Part shown: positions 56,756 through 64,000 of the stretch, piece by piece
How positions within the stretch are numbered: position 1 is the first letter of the stretch
Layout: every line of letters begins with the position of its first letter
Assembly (NCBI RefSeq): GCF_900114765.1
Contig: NZ_FOUD01000004.1
Location: 146,522-210,521, forward strand
Length of the DNA: 64,000 nt
Direction: 5' to 3'
DNA from: Halopseudomonas pachastrellae
GTDB lineage: Bacteria; Pseudomonadota; Gammaproteobacteria; Pseudomonadales; Pseudomonadaceae
The notes under the pieces: generated by a model
The model's input: only the letters and a program-made list of their open reading frames with translations
The model's database searches: none
Told to the model about the DNA's origin: nothing
Position numbers and translations under genes: made by a program

Positions 56756-57669
56756 TTGATGTTCACGGCGTAATGCTGCTGTCGACGCCGGCCTATTACA
56801 TCTTCAGCGGTCTTGCCACCCTCGCTGCCCTGATACTGCTGGCAGCGATGTTTCGTAGCTGGCGGCGCGCGCGCTGGGTCGACGATACGCCTACCTCGCG
56901 TATTCGCTCCGCGGCGCAGGGGCTGGTTGAGCTGCATGGCCGACTCGATGCGGGTGGCCATGAGCCGCTGATTTCCCCGCTAGGCGAAGTGGACTGCCTC
57001 TGGTACCGCTTTACCGTGGAAGAGTATCAGCGCTCCGGCAAGAACAGTGAATGGCGTACAGTAGAGAAGGGCGAGTCGGAGCGCCCCTTTCTGTTGCGTG
57101 ACGACACCGGCAGTTGCTGGATCAGCCCTAAGGGCGCAGAGGTGCACCCTCGGCAGCGTCGACGCTGGGAGGGCAGCCAACGGTGGCCGATGGGAAGCAA
57201 TGTGCGTACCGGGCTGCTCGCCGGGCTGATCGGCAGTCGCTACCGTTATACCGAGGAGTGGTTCTCAGAAGATGAGCTGCTCTACGCGCTGGGCTGGTTT
57301 GAGAGCCGTGGTGGCGGCCGGGGTGGTATTGATCCGCAGGGAATTGCACGGCAGGTCATCAGTGACTGGAAGGCCGACTACGATGACCTGCTGGCGCGTT
57401 TTGATCGCAACGCTGACGGTCAGCTCGACATGCAGGAGTGGCAGCAGGTCCGCGCTGCAGCAGATCGCGAGGCGCAACGCCTGGCCCGGGTCGAGGGGCA
57501 GCAGCCTGTGGTGCATGTGCTGTCAAAGCCGGCTCGCCGCGGTCTGCCCTTTATTCTGTCGGACCACCACGAAGAGGACCTGAGTCGCCGGCTCAAGCGT
57601 GGGTCTATCATGTGCATGCTTGGATTCGGCGTCATGGCGCCGGTCGCATGCTGGTTCTGGCTGGCGTAA
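56752..57669 (+). CDS. GIDE-like membrane protein with an EF-hand
   Basis: A 305-residue protein with membrane helices near residues 14-33 and 285-304, so both ends sit in the membrane. The N-terminal half (SAAQGLVELHGRL, LWYRFTVEEYQ, FLLRDDTGSCWISPKGAEV) follows the GIDE/BAM domain seen in the mitochondrial MUL1 protein. Residues 218-229 form a canonical EF-hand loop with D218, N220, D222, D226 and E229. The start is GTG 56752 overlapping lemA; ATG 56773 is an alternative. Calcium-dependent work with LemA is possible, but the role is unknown. Confidence 0.7.
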   Translation: MIDVHGVMLLSTPAYYIFSGLATLAALILLAAMFRSWRRARWVDDTPTSRIRSAAQGLVELHGRLDAGGHEPLISPLGEVDCLWYRFTVEEYQRSGKNSEWRTVEKGESERPFLLRDDTGSCWISPKGAEVHPRQRRRWEGSQRWPMGSNVRTGLLAGLIGSRYRYTEEWFSEDELLYALGWFESRGGGRGGIDPQGIARQVISDWKADYDDLLARFDRNADGQLDMQEWQQVRAAADREAQRLARVEGQQPVVHVLSKPARRGLPFILSDHHEEDLSRRLKRGSIMCMLGFGVMAPVACWFWLA

Positions 57670-57689
57670 GCGTTCAGCCAGTTCGCTGA

Positions 57690-59747
57690 TCAGTGCGTTG
57701 CCTGCTGCCGCCGAGAGGTGTTGTAGCTGCGAATCCAGTCATCGAAGGCCGAGGCCGACAGCGGCCGGCTGTAGTAGTAGCCCTGGCCTTCGTTACAGCC
57801 CAGCGCGGTGATGTAGGCTTCCTGCTCGGCTGACTCGACCCCTTCGGCAATAACCTGCATGTTGAGGCTGCGGCCCAGCTGGATGATGGCGCGGACGATG
57901 GTCGCGTCGTCCTCGTCCACCAGCACGTCCTGCACGAAGCTGCGGTCGATCTTGATCTTGTCCAGGGGCAGGCCGCGCAGGTAGCTGAGTGATGAGTAGC
58001 CGGTGCCGAAGTCGTCGATGGCGATTTGTACGCCGGCCTTCTTCAGGCTGTTCAGGTGTCCGGCCGCCGCAGCAATGTCTTCCATCAGGCCGGTTTCGGT
58101 TACTTCCATTTCCAGACAGCGCGCGGGCAGCTTGTAGCGCTGGATCAGGTTGGTGACCATGCGCGACAGTTCGCTGTGGTGCAGTTGCACGGTGGACAGG
58201 TTAACGGCCATGCGCAGCTCGGTCAGACCCGCATCGTGCCATTGGCGCAGCTGGTGGCAGGCCTGATCCAAGACCCACTCGCCGATGCTGATGATGACGC
58301 CATTCTGCTCGGCCAACGGAATAAACAGATCCGGCGGCACCAGTCCGCGTTCGGGATGATGCCAACGCAGCAGCGCTTCAACGCCCACCACGCTGTGATC
58401 TTCAAAGGACACCTGCGGCTGGTACACCAGGTGAAACTCGTTGCGCTCCAGAGCGCCGCGCAGCTCCTTGTCCAGCTCGCGGCGTACGCGCATCTCGCTG
58501 TCCAGGCTGGCGATATAGAACTGGTACCGATTACGCGAGCGCGCCTTGGCCAGCATCATGGTCTGCTCGGCCTTTTGCAGCAGCTTTTCGGCGTCGTCGC
58601 CGTCGTCCGGGAACAGGGTAATGCCGATGGTCGCGCGCAGGCTGACCGAGTGTTCGCCAATTTCGAATGGGCGGCTCAGATCGTCCAGAATGGTCTGGGC
58701 CAGCTCTGCAGCTTCGTAGGGCTCACTGACGCCTGTTTGCACCAGCGCGAACTGATCGCCGCCCAGGCGTGCCAGGCTGCCCAGTCGGCCGCTGTTGGCA
58801 CGCAGGCGGTCTGCCAGGGTCACCAGCAGGCTGTCGCCGGACTGGTAGCTGAACTGTTCGTTGATTTCCTTGAAGTCATCCAGGCCGCAGCACAACACGG
58901 CAACACCGCGCTGACGGCGGCCGGCGTCGGCAAGAATGCGCGAGAGCTGTTCCTGCAGCATGCTGCGATTGGGCAGGCCGGTCAGGTGGTCGTGCTGGGA
59001 CATGTGCAGCAGGTTTGCCTCAGCCTCGCGCCGCCGGCTGCTGTTGCGTTCGATTGAATCCAGCAGCTCGTTGGCCTTGTTGATCCACAGGCCAAGCTCG
59101 TTCTTCTCTTGTCCGGGCAGCATGGGGATATGCATCTTGCCCGGGTGGTCGGGGTTGATGTCGCTGATGCGCTCAATGACGGCTGCCAGTGGCTTGGTCA
59201 GCAGCAGGTGATAGAGCAGATAGAGCACCAGCGCCATGGCCAGCGCGCGCAGCACGCCTGAGACCAGAATGATCAGCGAGCTCTGCAGAAAGTCCTGCCC
59301 GTAGGGCGCCGTGTCCAGGACGATACGCAGGTCGCCGTAGTGTTCGTTGTAGGGTTCACGACCAAACAGGCCAACGCTGTAGTGCTGCTCTACGCCAAAC
59401 AGCCAGTCGGTGACGCTGCGCAGCGGCGTCGTGGCGAGCGGACGCTCACGGCTGGCAAGCTGGGTTTCGTCGGGGTGACCAATAGAGGCAAAGCGCACGG
59501 CCGGGTGCTCAAACAGACCGCCAATGACCTGCAGCGCCATCTCTCGGTCCAGGCTGTACACGGCTTGGGTGGCCGGGTCTTCTGACATGGCCAGAATCTG
59601 CTCTGCCGTGCTGTCGATCAGCTGGCGTTCCTTACGCAGATCAAAACTGATCTGGCCGAGGCTCAGAACGACGCCGACCAACAGTGCCCATAACAGCACC
59701 AGGCGTAACAGTTTGACTGAAAGGCTGTGTCTGCGCTCGAGCTTCAA
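57690..59747 (-). CDS. Membrane GGDEF-EAL protein, probable c-di-GMP phosphodiesterase
   Basis: The 685 residues have an N-terminal membrane helix, a periplasmic sensor of about 130 residues, a second helix (about 155-180), a HAMP-like linker, a GGDEF domain with the altered site LGGDQF, and a full EAL domain (V-E-A-L-L-R-W, D-D-F-G-T-G-Y-S-S-L, K-I-D-R-S-F-V). With Glu changed to Gln in the cyclase site, cyclase activity is doubtful while the EAL residues look intact. A family 2 repeat starts 33 bases upstream of its ATG. Confidence 0.85.
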   Translation of the reverse strand: MKLERRHSLSVKLLRLVLLWALLVGVVLSLGQISFDLRKERQLIDSTAEQILAMSEDPATQAVYSLDREMALQVIGGLFEHPAVRFASIGHPDETQLASRERPLATTPLRSVTDWLFGVEQHYSVGLFGREPYNEHYGDLRIVLDTAPYGQDFLQSSLIILVSGVLRALAMALVLYLLYHLLLTKPLAAVIERISDINPDHPGKMHIPMLPGQEKNELGLWINKANELLDSIERNSSRRREAEANLLHMSQHDHLTGLPNRSMLQEQLSRILADAGRRQRGVAVLCCGLDDFKEINEQFSYQSGDSLLVTLADRLRANSGRLGSLARLGGDQFALVQTGVSEPYEAAELAQTILDDLSRPFEIGEHSVSLRATIGITLFPDDGDDAEKLLQKAEQTMMLAKARSRNRYQFYIASLDSEMRVRRELDKELRGALERNEFHLVYQPQVSFEDHSVVGVEALLRWHHPERGLVPPDLFIPLAEQNGVIISIGEWVLDQACHQLRQWHDAGLTELRMAVNLSTVQLHHSELSRMVTNLIQRYKLPARCLEMEVTETGLMEDIAAAAGHLNSLKKAGVQIAIDDFGTGYSSLSYLRGLPLDKIKIDRSFVQDVLVDEDDATIVRAIIQLGRSLNMQVIAEGVESAEQEAYITALGCNEGQGYYYSRPLSASAFDDWIRSYNTSRRQQATH

Positions 59748-59780
59748 GGTCTTCTTATTCCTGTCCTGAGAATGGGCTCG

Positions 59781-60050
59781 CTAGGGAAGCACTGACTAAT
59801 TCCACACGCCCTCTGCGAGTGCTCAAGGGTGCAGATGCAAGGCGCGATGTGCAGCCAATAGTGGTTCTATTGGCAAGCAGCGCAACGCCGCAGATGCATG
59901 CTTGAGCGCTCGCCCTGCGGGGCGTTCAGGCTGGGCCGCACTCTGCGTTGTGGTTTCTCGACAGGTCCCGACATGCCTTCGAACCCACGCCTTGATTACG
60001 GCCCAGCCTGAACGCCAGAGGGCATGCGGAATTAATCAGTGCTTCCCTAG
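59781..60050. repeat. Family 2 repeat, full copy (MITE-like, 270 bp)
   Basis: The ends are CTAGGGAAGCACTGACTAAT and, inverted, CTAGGGAAGCACTGATTAAT, about 35 bp of terminal inverted repeat. Inside are two hairpins: GAGTGCTCAAG with CTTGAGCGCTC (with an inner CCAATAG/CTATTGG), and GCGTTCAGGCTGGGCCG with its perfect 17-bp complement. It carries no gene and lies just upstream of the GGDEF-EAL gene. Confidence 0.88.
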
Positions 60051-60059
60051 AGCAATCAT

Positions 60060-60124
60060 GCAGGGTTTGCGGCCTGGTGCGCAATATCTGCTGCAACAGG
60101 GAGCGAAATGGCAACAAACCCTAG
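60060..60124. repeat. Degenerate family 1 repeat, short form
   Basis: The right end GAGCGAAATGGCAACAAACC-CTAG resembles the family 1 end GAACGAAACGGCAACAGGCC-CTAG, and AGGGTTTG near 60062 is its inverted partner. It abuts the full family 2 copy with 9 bases between. From 60125 to the sodB terminator no gene is seen. Confidence 0.5.
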
Positions 60125-60185
60125 GGCAGCCATGACAGGAAACATTAAGTTGACGTCAAAGTGCAATCATTTTTTCGGCCAAAAC

Positions 60186-60214
60186 AAAAACACCCTGCCG
60201 AGGCAGGGTGTTTT
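60186..60214 (-). terminator. Terminator of sodB
   Basis: On the minus strand AAAACACCCTGCC and GGCAGGGTGTTTT pair around a short loop and run into TTTTTGTTTT, 16 bases after the sodB stop. Confidence 0.88.
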
Positions 60215-60230
60215 GGTACCGCGGACTGGA

Positions 60231-60812
60231 TTAGGCAGCGAAGTTTTTCGCTACGAAGTCCCAGTTGACCAGGTTCCAGAACGCTTCTACGTACTTCGGA
60301 CGCGCATTGCGGTAGTCGATGTAGTAGGCGTGTTCCCAAACGTCGCAGGTCAGCAGCGGGGTGTCGCCGCTGGTCAGCGGGCAGCCGGCGCCGATGGTGC
60401 TGGCCAGCGCCAGGGAGCCGTCAGCTTTCTTGACCAGCCAGCCCCAGCCGGAACCGAAGGTGCCGATGGAGACTTTGCTGAATTCTTCTTTGAACGCGGC
60501 GAAGGAGCCGAACGCCTTGTTGATGGCTTCGGCCAGCTCGCCAGTCGGCTCGCCGCCGCCGTTCGGGCTCAGGCAGTTCCAGTAGAAAGTGTGGTTCCAG
60601 ATTTGCGCTGCGTTGTTGAAAACGCCACCGCTGGAGGTCTTGATGATCTCTTCCAGGCTCTTGCCTTCGTACTCGGTGCCCGGAACCATGTTGTTCAGGT
60701 TGACCACGTAGGTGTTGTGGTGCTTACCGTAATGGTATTCCAGAGTCTCTGCCGAGATGTGCGGCTCCAGTGCGTTCTTCTCGTAGGGAAGTGCGGGTAG
60801 TTCAAAAGCCAT
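60231..60812 (-). CDS. sodB: Superoxide dismutase [Fe], SodB
   Basis: It removes superoxide in the cytoplasm. The 193-residue protein starts [20 protein letters not shown], with metal ligands in Y-H-Y-G-K-H-H, W-N-H-T-F-Y-W and D-V-W-E-H-A-Y-Y, and the iron-type signature A-A-Q-I-W-N-H-T. It is monocistronic, with a strong terminator. The 235-base gap upstream holds no recognised element. Confidence 0.95.
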   Translation of the reverse strand: MAFELPALPYEKNALEPHISAETLEYHYGKHHNTYVVNLNNMVPGTEYEGKSLEEIIKTSSGGVFNNAAQIWNHTFYWNCLSPNGGGEPTGELAEAINKAFGSFAAFKEEFSKVSIGTFGSGWGWLVKKADGSLALASTIGAGCPLTSGDTPLLTCDVWEHAYYIDYRNARPKYVEAFWNLVNWDFVAKNFAA

Positions 60813-61047
60813 GATCTATCTCCATCGTCAGGTATCAGGGTCTGCACCGGTGCGGGTGGGTGTGCCCGGGCACGGATGCTGACTGGGGTGCCACGCGCGC
60901 CCGGCGCTATGGCCAATCTGCTACGCCTCTTGTGGGCAACCTTACTGGGTTGCGCCTTGGGCGCTGCCCGTCTCGCGATCGGGAAGACCCGATCATAGCA
61001 CCTGAAAGCGTGCCTATCCACGCACCTTCAGTGTGGTTATAGGCGGC

Positions 61048-61668
61048 TCAGAGGGTCTGCAGCGCGGGTTTGGCCAGCGACCAGGCGACGGTGAACATCA
61101 TGCCGGCGACCAGCAGATCGATCAGTCGCCAGGTCAGTGGGCGCTGCAGCACCGGTGCCAGGCGAGCTGACCCTACTGCCAGCAGGGTGAACCAGAGGAT
61201 AGAGGCGCTGGCGGCGCCGAGAGCGAACACCAGTGGCAGGCTGTGCTGCGCGGCAAGGCTGCCGATCAGCACCATGGTGTCCAGATAAACATGCGGGTTG
61301 AGCAGGGTGACCGCCAGGGTAGTCAGCAATACTGCCCGCCGCGAACGGGCCGGGGCGCGCATGGCTTCCAGGCCGCGGGGCGACAGCGCGCGCCAGAGTG
61401 CTTGCGAGGCGTACAACAGCAGAAACAGGACGCCGCCCCAGCGGGTGATCTCCATCGCCAGTGGATGCGCCTGCAGCAAGGCTGATAGGCCGAAGGTGCC
61501 GGCCAGAATCAGCGCGGCGTCGCAGCTCATGCAGATGAGCGCAACGCTGATATGGTGCTCGCGGCGCAGGCCCTGAGCGAGGACAAAGGCGTTTTGTGCG
61601 CCAATGGCCATAATCAGGCCGGCAGCGGCGATCAGGCCGTGGAAGTAACTGTATAGCAGGCTCGGCAT
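61048..61668 (-). CDS. argO: LysE/ArgO-family basic amino acid exporter
   Basis: A 206-residue protein with about six membrane helices and the family motif M-A-I-G-A-Q-N-A-F-V-L-A-Q-G-L-R near the N-terminus; N-P-H-V-Y-L-D-T lies in the second half. ArgO/LysE exports arginine, lysine or toxic analogues. ATG 61668 is used; the frame upstream runs into the divergent regulator. The divergent LysR gene 90 bases away is ArgP-like, the usual regulator of this exporter. Confidence 0.88.
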   Translation of the reverse strand: MPSLLYSYFHGLIAAAGLIMAIGAQNAFVLAQGLRREHHISVALICMSCDAALILAGTFGLSALLQAHPLAMEITRWGGVLFLLLYASQALWRALSPRGLEAMRAPARSRRAVLLTTLAVTLLNPHVYLDTMVLIGSLAAQHSLPLVFALGAASASILWFTLLAVGSARLAPVLQRPLTWRLIDLLVAGMMFTVAWSLAKPALQTL

Positions 61669-61758
61669 GGTGGTTCCCTGGTGGTTTTGGCGGCAGTTTG
61701 CGCTGGACAGCTTGATTAGGAAAACAAATAATCCTGATGCTGCATTAGGAAAATAGAT

Positions 61759-62646
61759 ATGGTCGATTACAAGTTGCTGATGGCGCTGGCCGCCGTCATT
61801 GAACATGCAGGCTTTGAGCGGGCCGCCTCCAACCTGGGGTTGTCTCAGTCGGCGGTATCCCAGCGTATCAAGCTGCTGGAAGCGCGCCTGGGCACGGCGG
61901 TACTGGTACGCAGCGCGCCACCGCAGGCGACGGCTGCTGGCCAGCGCCTGCTCAACCACGTGCAGCAGGTACGCCTGCTGGAGAGGGACCTGCAAGCGGA
62001 TTTGCCGCAGATGGCAGACGCCGCCGGGCGCACGCGCCTGCGGGTAGCGCTCAATGCTGACAGCTTGGCGACCTGGTGGGCTGCCGCTGTATCAGCCTGG
62101 TGCGAGCGGGAACGCGTGCTGCTGGACTTGCAGGTTGAAGATCAGGATGTGGGGTTGCGGCGCATGCGCAGCGGCGAGGTGGCGGCCTGTCTGTGCGCGG
62201 CAGAGCAGCCGGTGGCGGGCGCACGTAGTCTGTTGCTTGGTCAGATGCCCTATCTGGCGGTGGCCAGTCCAGCCTTTGTACAGCGGCATTTTCCGCAGGG
62301 CGTAGCAGCGGCGGATGTGGCGCGCATACCGGCGGTGGTGTTTGGTCCCGATGACCGCCTGCAACACCGCTTTGTCCAGCAGCTTGGCGTCACCGGTGAG
62401 TTTGACTATCACCTGTGCCCCTCGTCGGAGGGCTTTGTACGCATGCTGGAGGCCGGTGTCGGCTGGGGCATGGTGCCGGCGCTGCAGGTAACCGAGGAAC
62501 TGGAGACCGGGCGCTTGCTGCAACTGTTGCCGGGTCAGACATTGGAGGTGCCGCTGTACTGGCATTATTGGCGTAGCGGAGGGCAGTTGCTCGCCGGTTT
62601 GACCGACGAGCTGGTGCGGGTAGTGCCGGGCCTGCTGGCGTCGTGA
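61759..62646 (+). CDS. argP: LysR-family regulator, ArgP/LysG-like
   Basis: A 295-residue LysR protein with the helix-turn-helix ASNLGLSQSAVSQRIKLLEARLG, close to the ArgP family that activates argO in response to arginine or lysine. It is divergent from the exporter gene, which strongly suggests control of it. Confidence 0.85.
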   Translation: MVDYKLLMALAAVIEHAGFERAASNLGLSQSAVSQRIKLLEARLGTAVLVRSAPPQATAAGQRLLNHVQQVRLLERDLQADLPQMADAAGRTRLRVALNADSLATWWAAAVSAWCERERVLLDLQVEDQDVGLRRMRSGEVAACLCAAEQPVAGARSLLLGQMPYLAVASPAFVQRHFPQGVAAADVARIPAVVFGPDDRLQHRFVQQLGVTGEFDYHLCPSSEGFVRMLEAGVGWGMVPALQVTEELETGRLLQLLPGQTLEVPLYWHYWRSGGQLLAGLTDELVRVVPGLLAS

Positions 62647-62647
62647 A

Positions 62648-63649
62648 TTACTCGATTTGCATGCTGCCGGAGCCCGGCAGTTTCTCGATGCAGTCGGTGC
62701 CCAGCAAGCGCGATGGCGTGTAGTAGCCGGGCGCGGGTTCTTCTTGCAGCAGGAAGTTGACCGCCATCAGCGCACCCTCGACGGTAACGTCGTAGCCGTT
62801 GGCGGTCTCGATGCGGGCGACCACCTTGCGGCCGGCGCGGTTTTGCGCCTCACCCCAGACATAGCTGCGGGCTGACTCGCGCTCGTGGGAGTCCGGCCCG
62901 GTGATGCGGCGTGCCACCAGGTACTTGAGCAGCGCCTGTACCGGCGGCAGCCCGAGCAGCGGGCGCAGGCGGTCCAGGCGGCGCAGGCGTGTCGCGGCGC
63001 TGGGCGCCATCGGCAGGAAAACTTCAATATGGTCGATGCCGGTGGAGAACCAGGCGGTAGCGATATCGCCCCAGGGAATGGTCACCGCGTGCTTGGTGCC
63101 GTTGCCAAAATCGATGTCGCGGCTCTGATAGGCCAGCGGCACGCTGACGATGCGATCATCCTTGCGAATGCGGCCGCCGTACTTGAGGCCTTCTACCGAG
63201 GTTTTTGCCGTGCCGGGAGATAGCGCGCTGCGCGAGTCAAAACCCAGTGCCAGGCGATCCGCGTCCGGCAGTTCCTGCTTGAGTCTGGCGGCGATGCAGT
63301 CGGTAGGGATGACATCAAAGCCGACGCCCGGGCAAATCACGATGTTGGCCTGCTCGGCATCCGTCTGGCGGGCCTGGGCGGCGACAAAGGCGTCGATTTC
63401 GCCGGTGATATCCAGGTAGTGACAGCCAGTTGCCAGACAGGCGTCGATCAGCGGCTGGCTGGTGGCTGAGAAGGGGCCGGCACAGTTGAGAATGACGCGG
63501 TGGTCGGCCAGGGTCTGTTGCAGGGCTTGCTGGTCGTGGAGATCAAAACACTGGTGCGGCAGGCCCAGTGACTCACCAAGCTGGGTGATGGCGCGCGTAT
63601 TGCGACCGGCCAGCACTGGCTTGAGGCCTCGGGCAGCAGCAGCTTGGGC
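62648..63649 (-). pseudogene. Saccharopine dehydrogenase-family gene, 5' end removed by an IS
   Basis: From QAAAARGLKPVLAGRN onward (about 333 codons) the frame matches saccharopine dehydrogenase-like NAD(P) proteins (VILNCAGPF, LDITGEID, ICPGVGFDVIPTDCIA). The first strand and glycine-rich loop of the Rossmann fold, expected before it, are missing. At 63649 a CTAG and an IS5-type end begin, and the apparent extra N-terminus (to 63775) is read from the IS. It overlaps no neighbour and lies one base past argP, tail to tail. Confidence 0.75.
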
Positions 63650-64000
63650 TAGGGAAACTCTGAAAAAGACTTTCTGATTTGGCAAAATACCGCGACCCCA
63701 CCCACCGAGTTTCCCGATGAAGCAGATGACCTTCGCCGACGCCGAGTACGCTGGCAAGCGCAAGCAAACCCGCAAGGAGTTGTTCCTGATCGAGATGGAT
63801 CGGGTGGTGCCGTGGAAGGGCTTGATTGCTTTGATCGAGCCACATTATCCGAAGGGTGAAGGTGGCCGTCCGGCCTACCCGTTGATGGCGATGCTGCGTG
63901 TGCATCTGCTGCAGAACTGGTTCGGCTACAGCGATCCAGCGATGGAGGAAGCGCTGTACGAAACCACGATCCTGCGCCAGTTTGCCGGGCTGAACCTGGA
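63649..64000 (+). mobile_element. IS5-type insertion sequence, left part
   Basis: It begins at a CTAG target-like tetranucleotide followed by GGGAAACTCTGAAAAAG, a terminal repeat of IS5-family type, then a transposase gene from 63717. The right end lies beyond the window. It interrupts the dehydrogenase gene. Its GGGAA start and CTAG flank resemble those of the family 2 repeats. Confidence 0.8.
63717..64000 (+). CDS. IS5-family transposase, N-terminal part
   Basis: The frame from ATG 63717 is open to the window end (94 codons). It reads MKQMTFADAEYAGKRKQTRK, then FLIEMDRVVPWKGLIALIEP and GGRPAYPLMAMLRVHLLQNW, then YETTILRQFAGL, typical of the N-terminal half of IS5/IS1182-like DDE transposases. 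The DDE triad lies beyond the window. The gene is truncated only by the window edge. Confidence 0.9.
   Translation, partial: MKQMTFADAEYAGKRKQTRKELFLIEMDRVVPWKGLIALIEPHYPKGEGGRPAYPLMAMLRVHLLQNWFGYSDPAMEEALYETTILRQFAGLNL

Overview
The window looks like the chromosome of a marine or salt-tolerant member of the Pseudomonas lineage, for example Halopseudomonas or the stutzeri type. This is inferred from gene content and order, not from a database match. The evidence is a polar flagellar cluster with FleQ/FleSR control, a complete ectABCD-ask cluster for ectoine and hydroxyectoine, a PomAB-type (Na+-type) stator pair, and the surE-pcm-nlpD-rpoS order. No tRNA, rRNA, CRISPR array or prophage was recognised.

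Layout. (1) 1-23323 is a flagellar block: fliD (3' end), two fliS genes, fliT-like, fleQ, fleSR, fliEFGHIJ, an HsbA/HsbR/HptB-like switch, fliK, fliLMNOPQR-flhB and, converging from the other strand, pomAB. Near-consensus sigma-54 sites (TGGCAC-N5-TTGCW type) precede fleS, fliE, fliK and fliL, giving a FleQ-to-FleSR cascade. (2) 23578-27659 holds a SIMPL-domain protein, two alpha/beta hydrolases and a CPA2 antiporter. (3) 27755-32422 is the ectoine operon on the minus strand, with a nested inverted repeat in its promoter region, followed by an RhlG-like reductase. (4) 34081-36000 is speA. (5) 36083-38473 is a compact minus-strand operon of a soluble epoxide hydrolase, an SDR-fold protein with every motif residue of a halohydrin dehalogenase, and a hotdog-fold protein. 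This is the most interesting metabolic find. (6) 38699-46438 holds a large HD-GYP sensor, an acyltransferase gene broken by one in-frame stop, and a sigma-54 two-component system divergent from a small exported DUF4168 protein that has its own sigma-54 promoter and upstream palindrome. (7) 46448-55902 is a LysR gene, the glutathione-dependent formaldehyde pair frmA-fghA, then ispF-truD-surE-pcm-DUF368-nlpD-rpoS. (8) 56183-63649 holds lemA with a GIDE-like/EF-hand membrane protein, a GGDEF-EAL protein, sodB, an argO/argP-like pair, and a dehydrogenase gene cut at its 5' end by an IS5-type element that runs off the window.

The second main find is non-coding. Two families of non-autonomous repeats, both about 270 bp and both with CTAG/TTAG ends, can be drawn as a terminal inverted-repeat stem plus two internal hairpins. 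Family 1 has full copies at 33736-34006 and 54475-54746, which differ by paired changes that keep the stems, and fragments at 25075 and 60060. Family 2 has a full copy at 59781-60050, short derivatives at 33557 and 36008, and a fragment at 56071. One full family 1 copy sits between nlpD and rpoS.
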